From Clostridiales bacterium (GTDB taxonomy: Bacteria; Bacillota; Sulfobacillia; CADDZV01): a stretch of DNA of 39,416 bases. The DNA is taken from assembly GCA_902812875.1 (NCBI GenBank), contig CADDZV010000010.1, positions 1-39,416 on the forward strand. Direction: 5' to 3'. This document shows, piece by piece, positions 1-7,667 of this stretch (position 1 is the first letter of the stretch; every line of letters begins with the position of its first letter). Both the position numbers and the translations under genes were made by a program. The notes beneath the pieces are model-generated. The model saw only the letters and a program-made list of their open reading frames with translations. It had not been told where the DNA came from and did no database searches.

Positions 1-350
1 TCCATCCACCGGGGCGATATCCTGGCCAGGAAAATGGCCCCCGCCAAGCCAAGGCCGCCGCCCAGTACCAAAGCGAGAAGGCTGGCAGCCATCGTCCCGG
101 CCACCAACACAACAATGCCAAGCTGGCCCGGCGGGCTCCAGCGGAGGCCGCCAAAAAACTCGCGGGGCGAAACTTCGGCAAAAACGCCCAGCCCCTCACG
201 GGCAAGGTAAGCCGCAATGACGAGCACCGCCAGTGCTGCCAGAACAGCACTGGCGGCAAACAACGAGGCCGTCACGCGATCCCACAGCTGATGCCAGTTG
301 GCACCCTTGGCCGACCTGCCAGCCCCGCTGCTAAACCTCCGTGCGAGCAC
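1..350 (-). CDS. pstC: Phosphate ABC transporter permease PstC (N-terminal part, cut by window edge)
   Basis: Only the first ~116 codons are in the window; the gene runs off the left edge. The translation from a GTG at 350 begins VLARRFSSG, has a basic N-terminus, a hydrophobic segment at about residues 28-47 (SLFAASAVLAALAVLVIAAY), then the stretch REGLGVFAEVSPREFFGG typical of the periplasmic loop after the first helix of PstC, and a second helix at about 77-100. PstC is one of the two inner-membrane permeases of the high-affinity PstSCAB phosphate importer. The start is chosen because AGGAGGT lies 11 nt upstream; it begins 5 nt after the pstS stop, so the two are co-transcribed. Family assignment rests on position after pstS plus the local sequence; PstA is less likely because it normally follows PstC. 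Confidence 0.85.
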   Translation of the reverse strand, partial: MLARRFSSGAGRSAKGANWHQLWDRVTASLFAASAVLAALAVLVIAAYLAREGLGVFAEVSPREFFGGLRWSPPGQLGIVVLVAGTMAASLLALVLGGGLGLAGAIFLARISPRWM

Positions 351-355
351 CGGAC

Positions 356-1216
356 CTATTTACCTCCTACCGCACTCACCGGCAAGAACCCCGCCTTGGC
401 GACGCTCTTGTTCTGAAAATCCGCACTCATGATGTACTCGAGGAAAGCGGCGGTAGCCCCCGTGGGCTCTCCCTTCGTGTACATATGTTCGTAGGCAAAT
501 ATCGGGTAGCTGCCGTTGGCCACGTTCTCCGGGCTGTACGCCACCCCGTTGTACTTGAGTGCCTTCACGGAGCTATCGAGGTAGGCAGCATCGATGTATC
601 CGATCGCACCAGGCGTCTGGCGGATGGCCTGCCGCACGTCACCGTTGGAATTCAAGATGGTCGCCTTGTCAGTAAAATGGGCACCGTGCAGCACGATCGC
701 CGTGATGGTCGCCCGCGAACCGGACGACATTGCCCTGTGGATGATAGCAATGGGCTTGTCCGGCCCGCCGACTTCCTTCCAGTTAGTGATCTTACCAGTG
801 AATATGTCGGCCGCCTGCTGCGGGGTAAGGTTGTCGATGGTGACGTCCGGGTTCACCACGATGAGAAACGGAGCCACCGCCACCTGGTGGTCAACCAGGC
901 CCGCGCTCGCGTAGTCGCTGGGTGCAGCCACATCAGAATCGCCGATGTTGACGCTCCCGGCGGCTACCTGCTGCAGGCCGGTGAACGAGCCGCCGCCGGA
1001 CACCACGACGTTCACATTCGGATGAAGGTTCATGAAGTCTTCGGCGGCCTGTTGGACAAGAGGCAATAGCGCCGTTGATCCGGAGACGGTGACGGTACCG
1101 CTCAGTGTGTCCGCCGACCTGGCTGGGCCGCAGCCCGCCGCCGCGACCACAACCGCCGCAACCAATACCGCGAACAGGCTGAATACCAGTCGTCTGGATG
1201 CCTTTGCATTCCGCAC
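356..1216 (-). CDS. pstS: Phosphate-binding lipoprotein PstS
   Basis: A 286-residue extracytoplasmic phosphate-binding protein of the Pst importer. The N-terminus is a lipoprotein signal: basic MRNAKASRR, a hydrophobic core, and a lipobox AAGC with the modified Cys at residue 29. The mature part carries classic PstS elements: SGSTALLPL (phosphate-binding loop 1), SGGGSFTG, then NIGDSDV, VVNP, TGKITNWKEVGG and the MSSGSRATI loop, which supplies main-chain and Ser contacts to phosphate. Length is normal for the short Gram-positive type. It is first of a pst operon, with pstC 5 nt downstream. A Pho-box-like direct repeat at 1295-1312 suggests PhoP control under phosphate limitation. Assignment is secure from motifs and context. 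Confidence 0.95.
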   Translation of the reverse strand: MRNAKASRRLVFSLFAVLVAAVVVAAAGCGPARSADTLSGTVTVSGSTALLPLVQQAAEDFMNLHPNVNVVVSGGGSFTGLQQVAAGSVNIGDSDVAAPSDYASAGLVDHQVAVAPFLIVVNPDVTIDNLTPQQAADIFTGKITNWKEVGGPDKPIAIIHRAMSSGSRATITAIVLHGAHFTDKATILNSNGDVRQAIRQTPGAIGYIDAAYLDSSVKALKYNGVAYSPENVANGSYPIFAYEHMYTKGEPTGATAAFLEYIMSADFQNKSVAKAGFLPVSAVGGK

Positions 1217-1549
1217 CTTCGTACGCCTCCCGCAGCTCAGATTTGTCTGCCGGTATTACGATAACCGTTCTGCGTAAAGGCACGAGCGCGGCCACGTTAA
1301 GTTTCGGTTAAGGAACCTTGATGGCCGGTACGGACCAGTGCCGTCTGGTCCGGGCTATTCCCCGCCGGCACCGGCGATTCGTCCGGCCCGATCAGTACAC
1401 GCCGGCCAACAGTTTGCATTTCCGACTTATGCCTTGGAATGAGGCCGTATAGTCGGCCTAGCATACTCATGGGGCCGCATTACGTAAACCTGCCGCCTCA
1501 AAAGTATGAAATCCACACTTTTCAACGTGCGCTTTGAGCACGGTTTCAC
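1217..1549. other. Intergenic region between ahbC and pstS with three inverted repeats
   Basis: This 333-bp gap holds the end of the haem operon and the pstS promoter. Besides the Pho-box-like repeat it has three inverted repeats: AAAAGT/ACTTTT at 1501-1506 and 1518-1523 (11-nt loop; on the minus strand the 3' arm ends in a short T run, so a weak terminator for the haem operon is possible), AGGCCG/CGGCCT at 1442-1447 and 1454-1459, and a perfect 8-bp CGGACCAG/CTGGTCCG at 1331-1338 and 1345-1352. The last two lack T tracts. No credible open reading frame was seen here. Confidence 0.4.
1295..1312 (-). promoter_or_regulatory. Pho-box-like direct repeat upstream of pstS
   Basis: On the minus strand the sequence reads CTTAACCGAAACTTAACG: two CTTAAC(C/G) units with an 11-bp period. 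This matches the spacing and TTAACA-like hexamers of PhoP boxes known from Bacillus. It lies about 80 bp upstream of the pstS start, as expected for phosphate-starvation control. No cognate phoPR is in the window; function is inferred. Confidence 0.55.
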
Positions 1550-2770
1550 TCAATCGCCGGCGACGCCCGCACCCGCGGCCGGCTGTCGCGGCGCAAGCGG
1601 CGACGAGGCGATTTCCTCATCCGTAAGGTAGCAGGCGGGATCGGACGCCCAATAATCGCCGGTGGCAGCTTCCGCTCGCACGCGAAGGTTGCCGTTGCAC
1701 ACTGGGAGCCATTGGCAGGTGGCACACCGCCCATGCAGAAGCTCCTTCCGCCGGCGCAGGTCCGCCAGCAAAGGTACGTCGGACCGCCAGATTTCCGAGA
1801 ATGGCTTCTCGCGAATATTGCCGACGGTGTGGTTCATCGAGAACTGGTCGGGATGTACGTTGCCCGTAAAGTCCACATCGGCGATGGCGATCCCCGAGCG
1901 GTTGCCGCCGTTGCGGCGCACCAGCTCGAGGATGCGCGGCGCCCGCTCCGGCATGTGCTCCTTGGCCCACAGGTAGGCATAGATAGGATCGGCGTGGTTG
2001 TCCACCGTCAGGATTTCTTTGGTCATGCCCCGCTCGTGCCAGTCGATCGTCCGCCGGATCAAAAGATCCAGGGCGGCACGGGTTTCGGCCCGACCCAGGT
2101 CATCGCCCATGATGCCGCGGCCGCGCCCGCTGTAGGCCAGATGATAAAAACACGCCCGGTCGATGTGTTCTTTTTCGATCACGTCCAGGATGCCGGGCAG
2201 GGACTCGTAGTTGTGCCGGTTGAGCGTGAACCGTAGCCCCGCCCGCTGGCCGGCATCCACACAGTTGCGTATGCCGCGGAGGGCACGTTCGAATGCCCCG
2301 GGCTGGCCGCGGAAATAGTCGTTTACCTCACCGATGCCATCGAGGCTGATGCCCACATAGCTGACCCCGTACTGCTGGAACTTTTTTGCCACGTCCGGCG
2401 TGATCAAGGTGCCGTTGGTGGAGATCGTCACCCGCAGCCCCAGCCGCTGCGCCTCCGCCAGCAGGTCGAAAAAATCCCGCCGCATGAGGGGCTCGCCACC
2501 GGAGATCAAAAGCGCAGGCACGTGGAAGCCCGCCAAATCCTGCAAAAAGGCCACGGCCTCCTCCGTGGTCAGCTCCCCCGCGTAATGCACGGAATCCGAA
2601 TCCGAATAGCAGTGGATGCAATGGAGGTTACAGGTGCGGGTAATATTCCAGACCACCACTGGCCCGTGGCCAGCCGTGGTACCGTGCCGCTGGGCATGGG
2701 CATCCTCGGTGTAACGGATGCTGTCGCCGAAATATTCGGTCTCGCAGAACAGCTTGGTCAGACTGTTCAT
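1550..2770 (-). CDS. ahbC: Radical SAM haem-biosynthesis protein, AhbC/NirJ1 type
   Basis: A 406-residue radical SAM enzyme. The SAM-binding 4Fe-4S motif is CNLHCIHC at residues 47-54 (CxxxCxxC), followed by the SGGEP motif and ISLDG. A Cys-rich C-terminal SPASM/Twitch-like region (CATCQWLPVC, then a further Cys in DPACYLTDEE) would bind an auxiliary cluster. The N-terminal LFCETEYFGDSIRY stretch resembles NirJ1/AhbC proteins of Clostridia. AhbC removes two acetate side chains from 12,18-didecarboxysirohaem to give Fe-coproporphyrin III in the sirohaem-dependent route to haem. The gene is the last of the hem operon and its start overlaps the rex stop by 4 bp. AhbA/B and AhbD are not in the window. 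The alternative is haem d1 NirJ or another SPASM protein; operon context favours AhbC. Confidence 0.72.
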   Translation of the reverse strand: MNSLTKLFCETEYFGDSIRYTEDAHAQRHGTTAGHGPVVVWNITRTCNLHCIHCYSDSDSVHYAGELTTEEAVAFLQDLAGFHVPALLISGGEPLMRRDFFDLLAEAQRLGLRVTISTNGTLITPDVAKKFQQYGVSYVGISLDGIGEVNDYFRGQPGAFERALRGIRNCVDAGQRAGLRFTLNRHNYESLPGILDVIEKEHIDRACFYHLAYSGRGRGIMGDDLGRAETRAALDLLIRRTIDWHERGMTKEILTVDNHADPIYAYLWAKEHMPERAPRILELVRRNGGNRSGIAIADVDFTGNVHPDQFSMNHTVGNIREKPFSEIWRSDVPLLADLRRRKELLHGRCATCQWLPVCNGNLRVRAEAATGDYWASDPACYLTDEEIASSPLAPRQPAAGAGVAGD

Positions 2771-3495
2771 GCCGTTCCCTCCCCTTCTTCCCCGGCCGTC
2801 CCCTCGCGGACCGCGACTGCCTGGGTGGCTGGCTGTGGCAAGTAAAATGCTAGCTGCTCCATTTCCAAGGCAACGTCGGAATAGTGCAAGCGCACGTCCG
2901 GCGGCACCTTGAGTTTAACCGGAGCAAAATTAAGAATTGCTTTGATCCCGGCCCGCACTATGGTATCGGCCACCGCCTGGGCCGCACTGGCCGGAACCGT
3001 GATGATGGCCATCGCTGCCTGCATCTCCGCTACCACCTGCCCGAGCTCCTCCACCGGCCTGATCTCCACTTTGTTTTCGACGCGGCGGCCGATCTTGGCC
3101 GGGTCGTTGTCAAAGATGGCAACCAGCCGGAACGGATAGTTCCGCTCCCGCGCAAAGCGGCGGAGGTTATAACGCGAGATGGCTACCCCGAGGTCGCCGG
3201 CACCCACCAACACGATGTTGATGGCACGGTTGACGTGCAGGATGTCCCGCAACTCCTCGCGGAGATAATCGATGTCATAGCCGACGCCCTGCTTGCCAAA
3301 CTCTCCGAACACTGCCAAATCTTTCCGTACCTGCGGCGGGCTGATACCGGCCAGTTCGCCAAGCTCCTTCGACGATATGTAAGGCCGGTCTTTGGCATCG
3401 ATATCCTGCAGTATGCGGAGGTACAGGACCAGCCGCCTTACCACCACGTCCGGGACAGTGCCCCTGACGGCGGCGGCGTCGCGCCGTCTGCTCAT
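2767..3495 (-). CDS. rex: Redox-sensing transcriptional repressor Rex
   Basis: A 242-residue Rex protein, the NADH/NAD+-responsive repressor of fermentation and respiration genes. Residues ~18-85 form the winged helix (VRRLVLYLRIL, ISSKELGELAGISPPQVRKD, FGEFGKQGVGYD); the Rossmann domain starts with VGAGDLGVAI, and the domain-swap C-terminal helix ends near ALEMEQLAFYL. All hallmark segments are intact. Its ATG overlaps the hemB TGA (ATGA) and its stop overlaps the ahbC start by 4 bp, so it is translationally coupled inside the haem operon. The C-terminal tail after PQPATQ is low-complexity. Rex would sense NADH and could control fixABCX or other respiratory genes; a half-site-like element lies upstream of fixA. 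Confidence 0.96.
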   Translation of the reverse strand: MSRRRDAAAVRGTVPDVVVRRLVLYLRILQDIDAKDRPYISSKELGELAGISPPQVRKDLAVFGEFGKQGVGYDIDYLREELRDILHVNRAINIVLVGAGDLGVAISRYNLRRFARERNYPFRLVAIFDNDPAKIGRRVENKVEIRPVEELGQVVAEMQAAMAIITVPASAAQAVADTIVRAGIKAILNFAPVKLKVPPDVRLHYSDVALEMEQLAFYLPQPATQAVAVREGTAGEEGEGTA

Positions 3496-4475
3496 AGGTC
3501 ACCTCGCCGCAGCCATTCTGCGGCGTCAACGGCATGGTAGGTGATGATGAGGTCGGCACCGGCACGTTTTATGCCCGTAAGGATCTCGCCCACCACCGCC
3601 CGCTCGTCCACCCAGCCGGTCGCGGCCGCCGCCTTGACCATGGCGTACTCTCCGCTCACGTTGTAAGCGGCCAGCGGCACCTCGAAGCGGTCCCGCACTT
3701 CCCTGATGACATCAAGGTAAGCAAGGGCCGGCTTTACCATGACGACGTCCGCCCCTTCCTCGATGTCCAGGGTCACCTCGCGGATGGCTTGCCGGCGGCT
3801 GGCCGGATCCATCTGGTAGGTCCGCCGGTCACCAAACTGGGGAGCCGAGTGGGCGGCTTCGCGGAAAGGTCCATAAAATGCGGAAGCGTATTTGGCCGAG
3901 TAGGCCATAATGACAGTCTCCGAGAAGCCCTCGCTGTCCAGGGCTTTGCGGATCGCCCTCACCCGCCCGTCCATCATGTCGGACGGAGCCACCACATCGG
4001 CCCCGGCCCGGGCGTGTGACAAAGCCACATCCGCCAAAACCTCCAGGGTACTGTCGTTGTCTATCTTGCCATCGACCACCAGGCCGCAGTGCCCGTGGTC
4101 CGTGTAGCCGCATAGACAGACATCGGTCATGACTACCAGGTCCGGGAACTGTGCCTTCAAGGCCCGGATGGCTGTTTGCACGATGCCCTCGTCGTCCCAG
4201 GCTTCGTGGGCCTCTGGGTCCTTGTGCGCAGCCACGCCGAAAAGAAGCACCGCCTTGATACCGGCCTCGGTGGCCTTGCCGACTTCTTCGAGGAGGGTGT
4301 CCGTAGAAAGATGGTAGACACCCGGCATGGCTTCGATGGGTTCGCGCACGCCGTGCCCGTGCACCACGAACAACGGGTAGATGAAGTCCGCCGGGTCGAT
4401 AACGGTCTCGCGGAGCATCTCACGCCAGGCTCGGGTGGTCCGGAGCCGGCGCAGGCGCACAGTCGGAAAGCCCAT
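3492..4475 (-). CDS. hemB: Porphobilinogen synthase (delta-aminolevulinate dehydratase)
   Basis: HemB, 327 residues, condenses two 5-aminolevulinate molecules to porphobilinogen in the cytosol. The zinc-binding cysteine signature is present as DVCLCGYTDHGHCG (C120, C122, C130), so this is the Zn-dependent form, not the Mg-type with Asp replacements. Both active-site lysines are seen, in SAKYAS (about residue 200) and VMVKPALAYLD (about 252). The ATG at 4475 has AGGAGG 9 nt upstream. It follows cobA-hemD by 33 nt and overlaps rex by 4 bp, within the tetrapyrrole operon. Assignment is secure. Confidence 0.97.
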   Translation of the reverse strand: MGFPTVRLRRLRTTRAWREMLRETVIDPADFIYPLFVVHGHGVREPIEAMPGVYHLSTDTLLEEVGKATEAGIKAVLLFGVAAHKDPEAHEAWDDEGIVQTAIRALKAQFPDLVVMTDVCLCGYTDHGHCGLVVDGKIDNDSTLEVLADVALSHARAGADVVAPSDMMDGRVRAIRKALDSEGFSETVIMAYSAKYASAFYGPFREAAHSAPQFGDRRTYQMDPASRRQAIREVTLDIEEGADVVMVKPALAYLDVIREVRDRFEVPLAAYNVSGEYAMVKAAAATGWVDERAVVGEILTGIKRAGADLIITYHAVDAAEWLRRGDL

Positions 4476-4508
4476 ATGCCCATACCTCCTATACGACGCC
4501 AGTTCTCG

Positions 4509-6080
4509 TTACCGCGGGCTATCTTCGTGGGTCGCAAGCCGCCTTCCTGCCCGCGTGGACCAGTGCTCGCCCAGGGCCTCCACCAACGCCTGGATGGTGG
4601 CACGCGCGGGCATGACGTCCACGCGCAGACCGGACTGCGTGACACTGGCCGCCGTGACCGGGCCGATGGCGGCCACCACCACCCTCGCCATCCAACGGGC
4701 CAGTTCCGCCCGGCTGACGCCGGCCTGGTCCAGTGCAGAAAGAAAGCCAGTCACAGTCGACCCGCTGGTAAACGTAATGGCGTCAACTTCGCCATCTCGC
4801 AACATTTCCGCCAGGACGGCACCGTCCCGGGCATTGGGTAACGTCTGATAAACTCCGGCCTCGTCCACCTGCCAGCCCGCCGCTTTGAGCGTGTCGGCAA
4901 GCTCCCGCGAGGCCGTGGCCGCCCGCAACAAAAGGGCCCGCCTCGGCACGTCGGTGCTGGCCACGAGAGCCTGTCCCAGATTGCTGGTATCGTACGTACC
5001 CGGCAGGAGGTCGGCCCGCAAACCAAAGCGCCCCAAGGCATCACCGGTGCCAGGCCCCACGGCGGCGATCCGCGGGCCCGCCAAGGCCCGGACGTCGCGT
5101 CCAGTCTCCAAAAGCCGGTTTACCACGAACTCCACTCCGTTGGCGCTGGTAAATACTAGCCAGTCGTAGCGGCCTACCACCGCCAGGCGGTTGTCCAAAG
5201 GCCCCCAGTCGGCCGGGGGCACGATCTCGATGGTGGGGAAAGGCCATGCTTCCCCGCCCCTGGCCTCGATCGCCCGTTCCATGGCGCCCGCCTGCCGGGT
5301 GGCCCGGGTGACCACCACCCGGCAGCCAAAAAGCGGCAGCTTCTCTACCCAAGCCAGCTCGGCACGCAGTGACACTACCTCACCGACCACCAATAGGCCG
5401 GGCGGTACCAAGCCTTCGGCCTTGGCAATTGCGGCTATGTTGTCCACGGTCCCGGCCACCGCCCGCTGCCGGGCGGTGGTACCCCACTGGATCACGGCTG
5501 CGGGCGTGCTGCCAGGCCACTCCGCGGCACGTAAACGCTCACAGATCTCTGGCAGCGTTTCCATACCCATAAAAAAAACGGCGGTATCCACAGATCCGGC
5601 TGCCGGCACTGGGATATCGCGCTCCCCCGCCCGGCGGTGTCCAGTGAAAAACCCCACAGAAGAGGCGATGCCACGGTGCGTGACCGGAATGCCAGCATAA
5701 CCGGGCACAGCGGCTCCGGCACTGACGCCCGGTACCACCACAAAAGGAATCCCGGCTGCTGCCAACGCGAGGGCCTCCTCGCCGCCGCGGCCGAAGACAA
5801 AGGGGTCGCCCCCTTTCAGGCGCACCACCACACCGCCTTGCCTCGCCTTTGACACCAGAAGCTGGTTGATTTCTTCCTGTTCGAGCGTATGTCTGGAGGC
5901 CGACTTGCCCGCATTGATAAGCTCCGCGCCCGGCCGGCAGTACCGCAAAAGCCCGGGATTGGCCAGGTGGTCATATACCACCACGTCGGCTTCCTGCAAT
6001 AGCTCGCGCCCTTTGACCGTGATCAGTCCAGGCTCGCCCGGACCCGCTCCCACGAGATAGACAGTACCTACCGCCGGCAT
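4509..6080 (-). CDS. cobA-hemD: Fused uroporphyrinogen-III C-methyltransferase / uroporphyrinogen-III synthase
   Basis: A 523-residue two-domain enzyme. Residues ~1-245 are a SUMT/CobA methylase: VYLVGAGPGEPGLIT at the N-terminus, YDHL, VVVRLKGGDPFVFGRGGEE, and VVPGVSAG, which bind SAM and uroporphyrinogen III to make precorrin-2. Residues ~250-510 are HemD (uroporphyrinogen-III synthase), starting at FGCRVVVTRA, with TSANGVEF and TFTSGSTV as the usual substrate-cleft segments. The fusion therefore makes uroporphyrinogen III and then methylates it, channelling flux to precorrin-2, and fits with the SirC domain encoded just upstream. CobA-HemD fusions are well known in Gram-positive bacteria. 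ATG at 6080 follows GGGGTGA; hemB lies 33 nt downstream. Confidence 0.96.
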   Translation of the reverse strand: MPAVGTVYLVGAGPGEPGLITVKGRELLQEADVVVYDHLANPGLLRYCRPGAELINAGKSASRHTLEQEEINQLLVSKARQGGVVVRLKGGDPFVFGRGGEEALALAAAGIPFVVVPGVSAGAAVPGYAGIPVTHRGIASSVGFFTGHRRAGERDIPVPAAGSVDTAVFFMGMETLPEICERLRAAEWPGSTPAAVIQWGTTARQRAVAGTVDNIAAIAKAEGLVPPGLLVVGEVVSLRAELAWVEKLPLFGCRVVVTRATRQAGAMERAIEARGGEAWPFPTIEIVPPADWGPLDNRLAVVGRYDWLVFTSANGVEFVVNRLLETGRDVRALAGPRIAAVGPGTGDALGRFGLRADLLPGTYDTSNLGQALVASTDVPRRALLLRAATASRELADTLKAAGWQVDEAGVYQTLPNARDGAVLAEMLRDGEVDAITFTSGSTVTGFLSALDQAGVSRAELARWMARVVVAAIGPVTAASVTQSGLRVDVMPARATIQALVEALGEHWSTRAGRRLATHEDSPR

Positions 6081-6104
6081 CGCGTCACCCCAACCGCATA
6101 AAGG

Positions 6105-7667
6105 TCAATCCTGGCCGGTTTTGTCCGCCTGGCGCGCCGTCGCGGCCAGGACCACGTCCGCCCCCGCAGCGCGCAAGCGGGTGGCCAGAAGCTCCCCGAC
6201 CAAGCGCGGCTTGACGGCGTCCCCCGTAGCCTCGGCCCTGATGACTGCATTGCCATCCGGGCTGGCCACCAGGCCTTGCAGGTAGAGCTCATTGTCGTTT
6301 ACAGAACCGTAAACCCCCAGAGGCAGGCTGCAACCGCCACCCAGGGCAGAAAGGCACGCCCGCTCGGCCTCTACAGCCGTGCGTGTTGGCAGGTCGTCAA
6401 CCGCCGACAAAAGCGTCTCCCACCCTGCCCGGGCTTCGATGGCCACGGCGCCTTGGCCGGGGGCTGGCACAAAATCACGCAGCGGAAGCCATTCGGTGAT
6501 GCGGTCCTGCCAGCCAAGGCGCACGAGCGCCGCCCCCGCCAGCACCACGGCATCCACCTCACCGGCCGCCAATTTGCGGAGCCGCGTGTCCACGTTCCCC
6601 CGCAGCTCCACCACCACCAGATCCGGGCGTACAGATTTGATCTCAGCACGGCGCCGCACCGAGCTGGTGCCTACACGTGCCCCGGCCGGCAGTGCGCCAA
6701 GCCCTTTCCCGTCCCGGCTCACGAGGACATCGCGCGGGTCGTCCCGCGGCAGTACCGCCGCGAGGCAAAGTCCCGCCGGCAGCTCCACCGGCAGATCCTT
6801 GAGGCTGTGGACAGCCAGATCAACCTCACCCGCCAGAAGGGCGTTTTCGATCTCGCGCACGAAAATCCCGGTGGTATCAAAACGGGCCCCGCGGTCGCCG
6901 GTGGTTTTGATCACGACGGTCTCGGTGCCGGTGCCGATGCCGTGTGCCGCCAGCACCCGGGCCGCCGTTTCAGCCTGAGCCAAAGCCAGGGTGCTGCCGC
7001 GCGTGCCCAACCGCAGACGCCCGTACCGCCCAAGCAGCATGGCCAGCTTCTCCTCAAATCCCGCCGGCCCGCGGGAGCGCAAGGCAGCGAGGACTTCGTC
7101 ATCGGCCAAAGCGGCAAAAACCCGCCGCCGGTCGCCGGGATCGGGCACCGACCCCTTCACCAGCGGACGGACGGCGGCCAGCCGGGTGGCCCATTCCCCG
7201 TATTCCGCCCCGAACTGTTGTCCGAGCTGATCGCGCACACGTTGGCCCAGCGACGGACTCGCACCCCCGGTGAGAACAGCAATCTGAAACTGACCACGTG
7301 ACAGCACGGCCGGAAAGATGAAATCAGAGCGGGAAGCATCGTCTACCACATTGACGAGTACACCACGGTTGCGGGCTTCCTCGCCGACCTGCTGGTTGAC
7401 TTTTTCGTCATCGGCCGCCGCAACCACTAGGAAAACCCCCGAAAGATCTGCGGGGCTAAATGTCTTCTCCAAAAGCAAAAACTTGCCGCCGGCGTCTTTA
7501 AACTCATCGGAAAAATGCGGGCTGACCACCTTGACGACGGCCCCAGCGGCCAAAAGATCCTGTGCCTTCCGCCAGCCCACCTGCCCGCCGCCCACCACCA
7601 GACAAAGCTTGCCGCTCACATCCAATCCGACCGGCAGGTAGGTTCCGGAGGGCTCTGTGCTATTCAC
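6105..7667 (-). CDS. sirC-hemC: Fused precorrin-2 dehydrogenase/sirohydrochlorin ferrochelatase-like domain + hydroxymethylbilane synthase
   Basis: A single 520-codon frame with two enzymes. Residues ~10-205 are a CysG-N/Met8-like domain: VVGGGQVGWRK (NAD site, ~24-34), VVAAADD, and VNVVDDASRSDFIFP, with the conserved Asp region for precorrin-2 oxidation and Fe chelation. Residues ~210-520 are HemC: LRLGTRGSTLALAQAE, VHSLKDLP (catalytic Asp), RGNVDTRL, PAPGQGA, and LGGGCSLPLG, whose Cys holds the dipyrromethane cofactor. The start is the GTG at 7667 because GGAGG lies 6 nt upstream; the open frame extends further upstream but only through hemA antiphase sequence. It overlaps the hemA stop by 8 bp. 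An in-frame ATG at 7040 with GAGGAG 9 nt upstream could also yield a free 311-residue HemC, the normal length. Domain calls are secure; the fusion is the unusual feature. Confidence 0.93.
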   Translation of the reverse strand: MNSTEPSGTYLPVGLDVSGKLCLVVGGGQVGWRKAQDLLAAGAVVKVVSPHFSDEFKDAGGKFLLLEKTFSPADLSGVFLVVAAADDEKVNQQVGEEARNRGVLVNVVDDASRSDFIFPAVLSRGQFQIAVLTGGASPSLGQRVRDQLGQQFGAEYGEWATRLAAVRPLVKGSVPDPGDRRRVFAALADDEVLAALRSRGPAGFEEKLAMLLGRYGRLRLGTRGSTLALAQAETAARVLAAHGIGTGTETVVIKTTGDRGARFDTTGIFVREIENALLAGEVDLAVHSLKDLPVELPAGLCLAAVLPRDDPRDVLVSRDGKGLGALPAGARVGTSSVRRRAEIKSVRPDLVVVELRGNVDTRLRKLAAGEVDAVVLAGAALVRLGWQDRITEWLPLRDFVPAPGQGAVAIEARAGWETLLSAVDDLPTRTAVEAERACLSALGGGCSLPLGVYGSVNDNELYLQGLVASPDGNAVIRAEATGDAVKPRLVGELLATRLRAAGADVVLAATARQADKTGQD

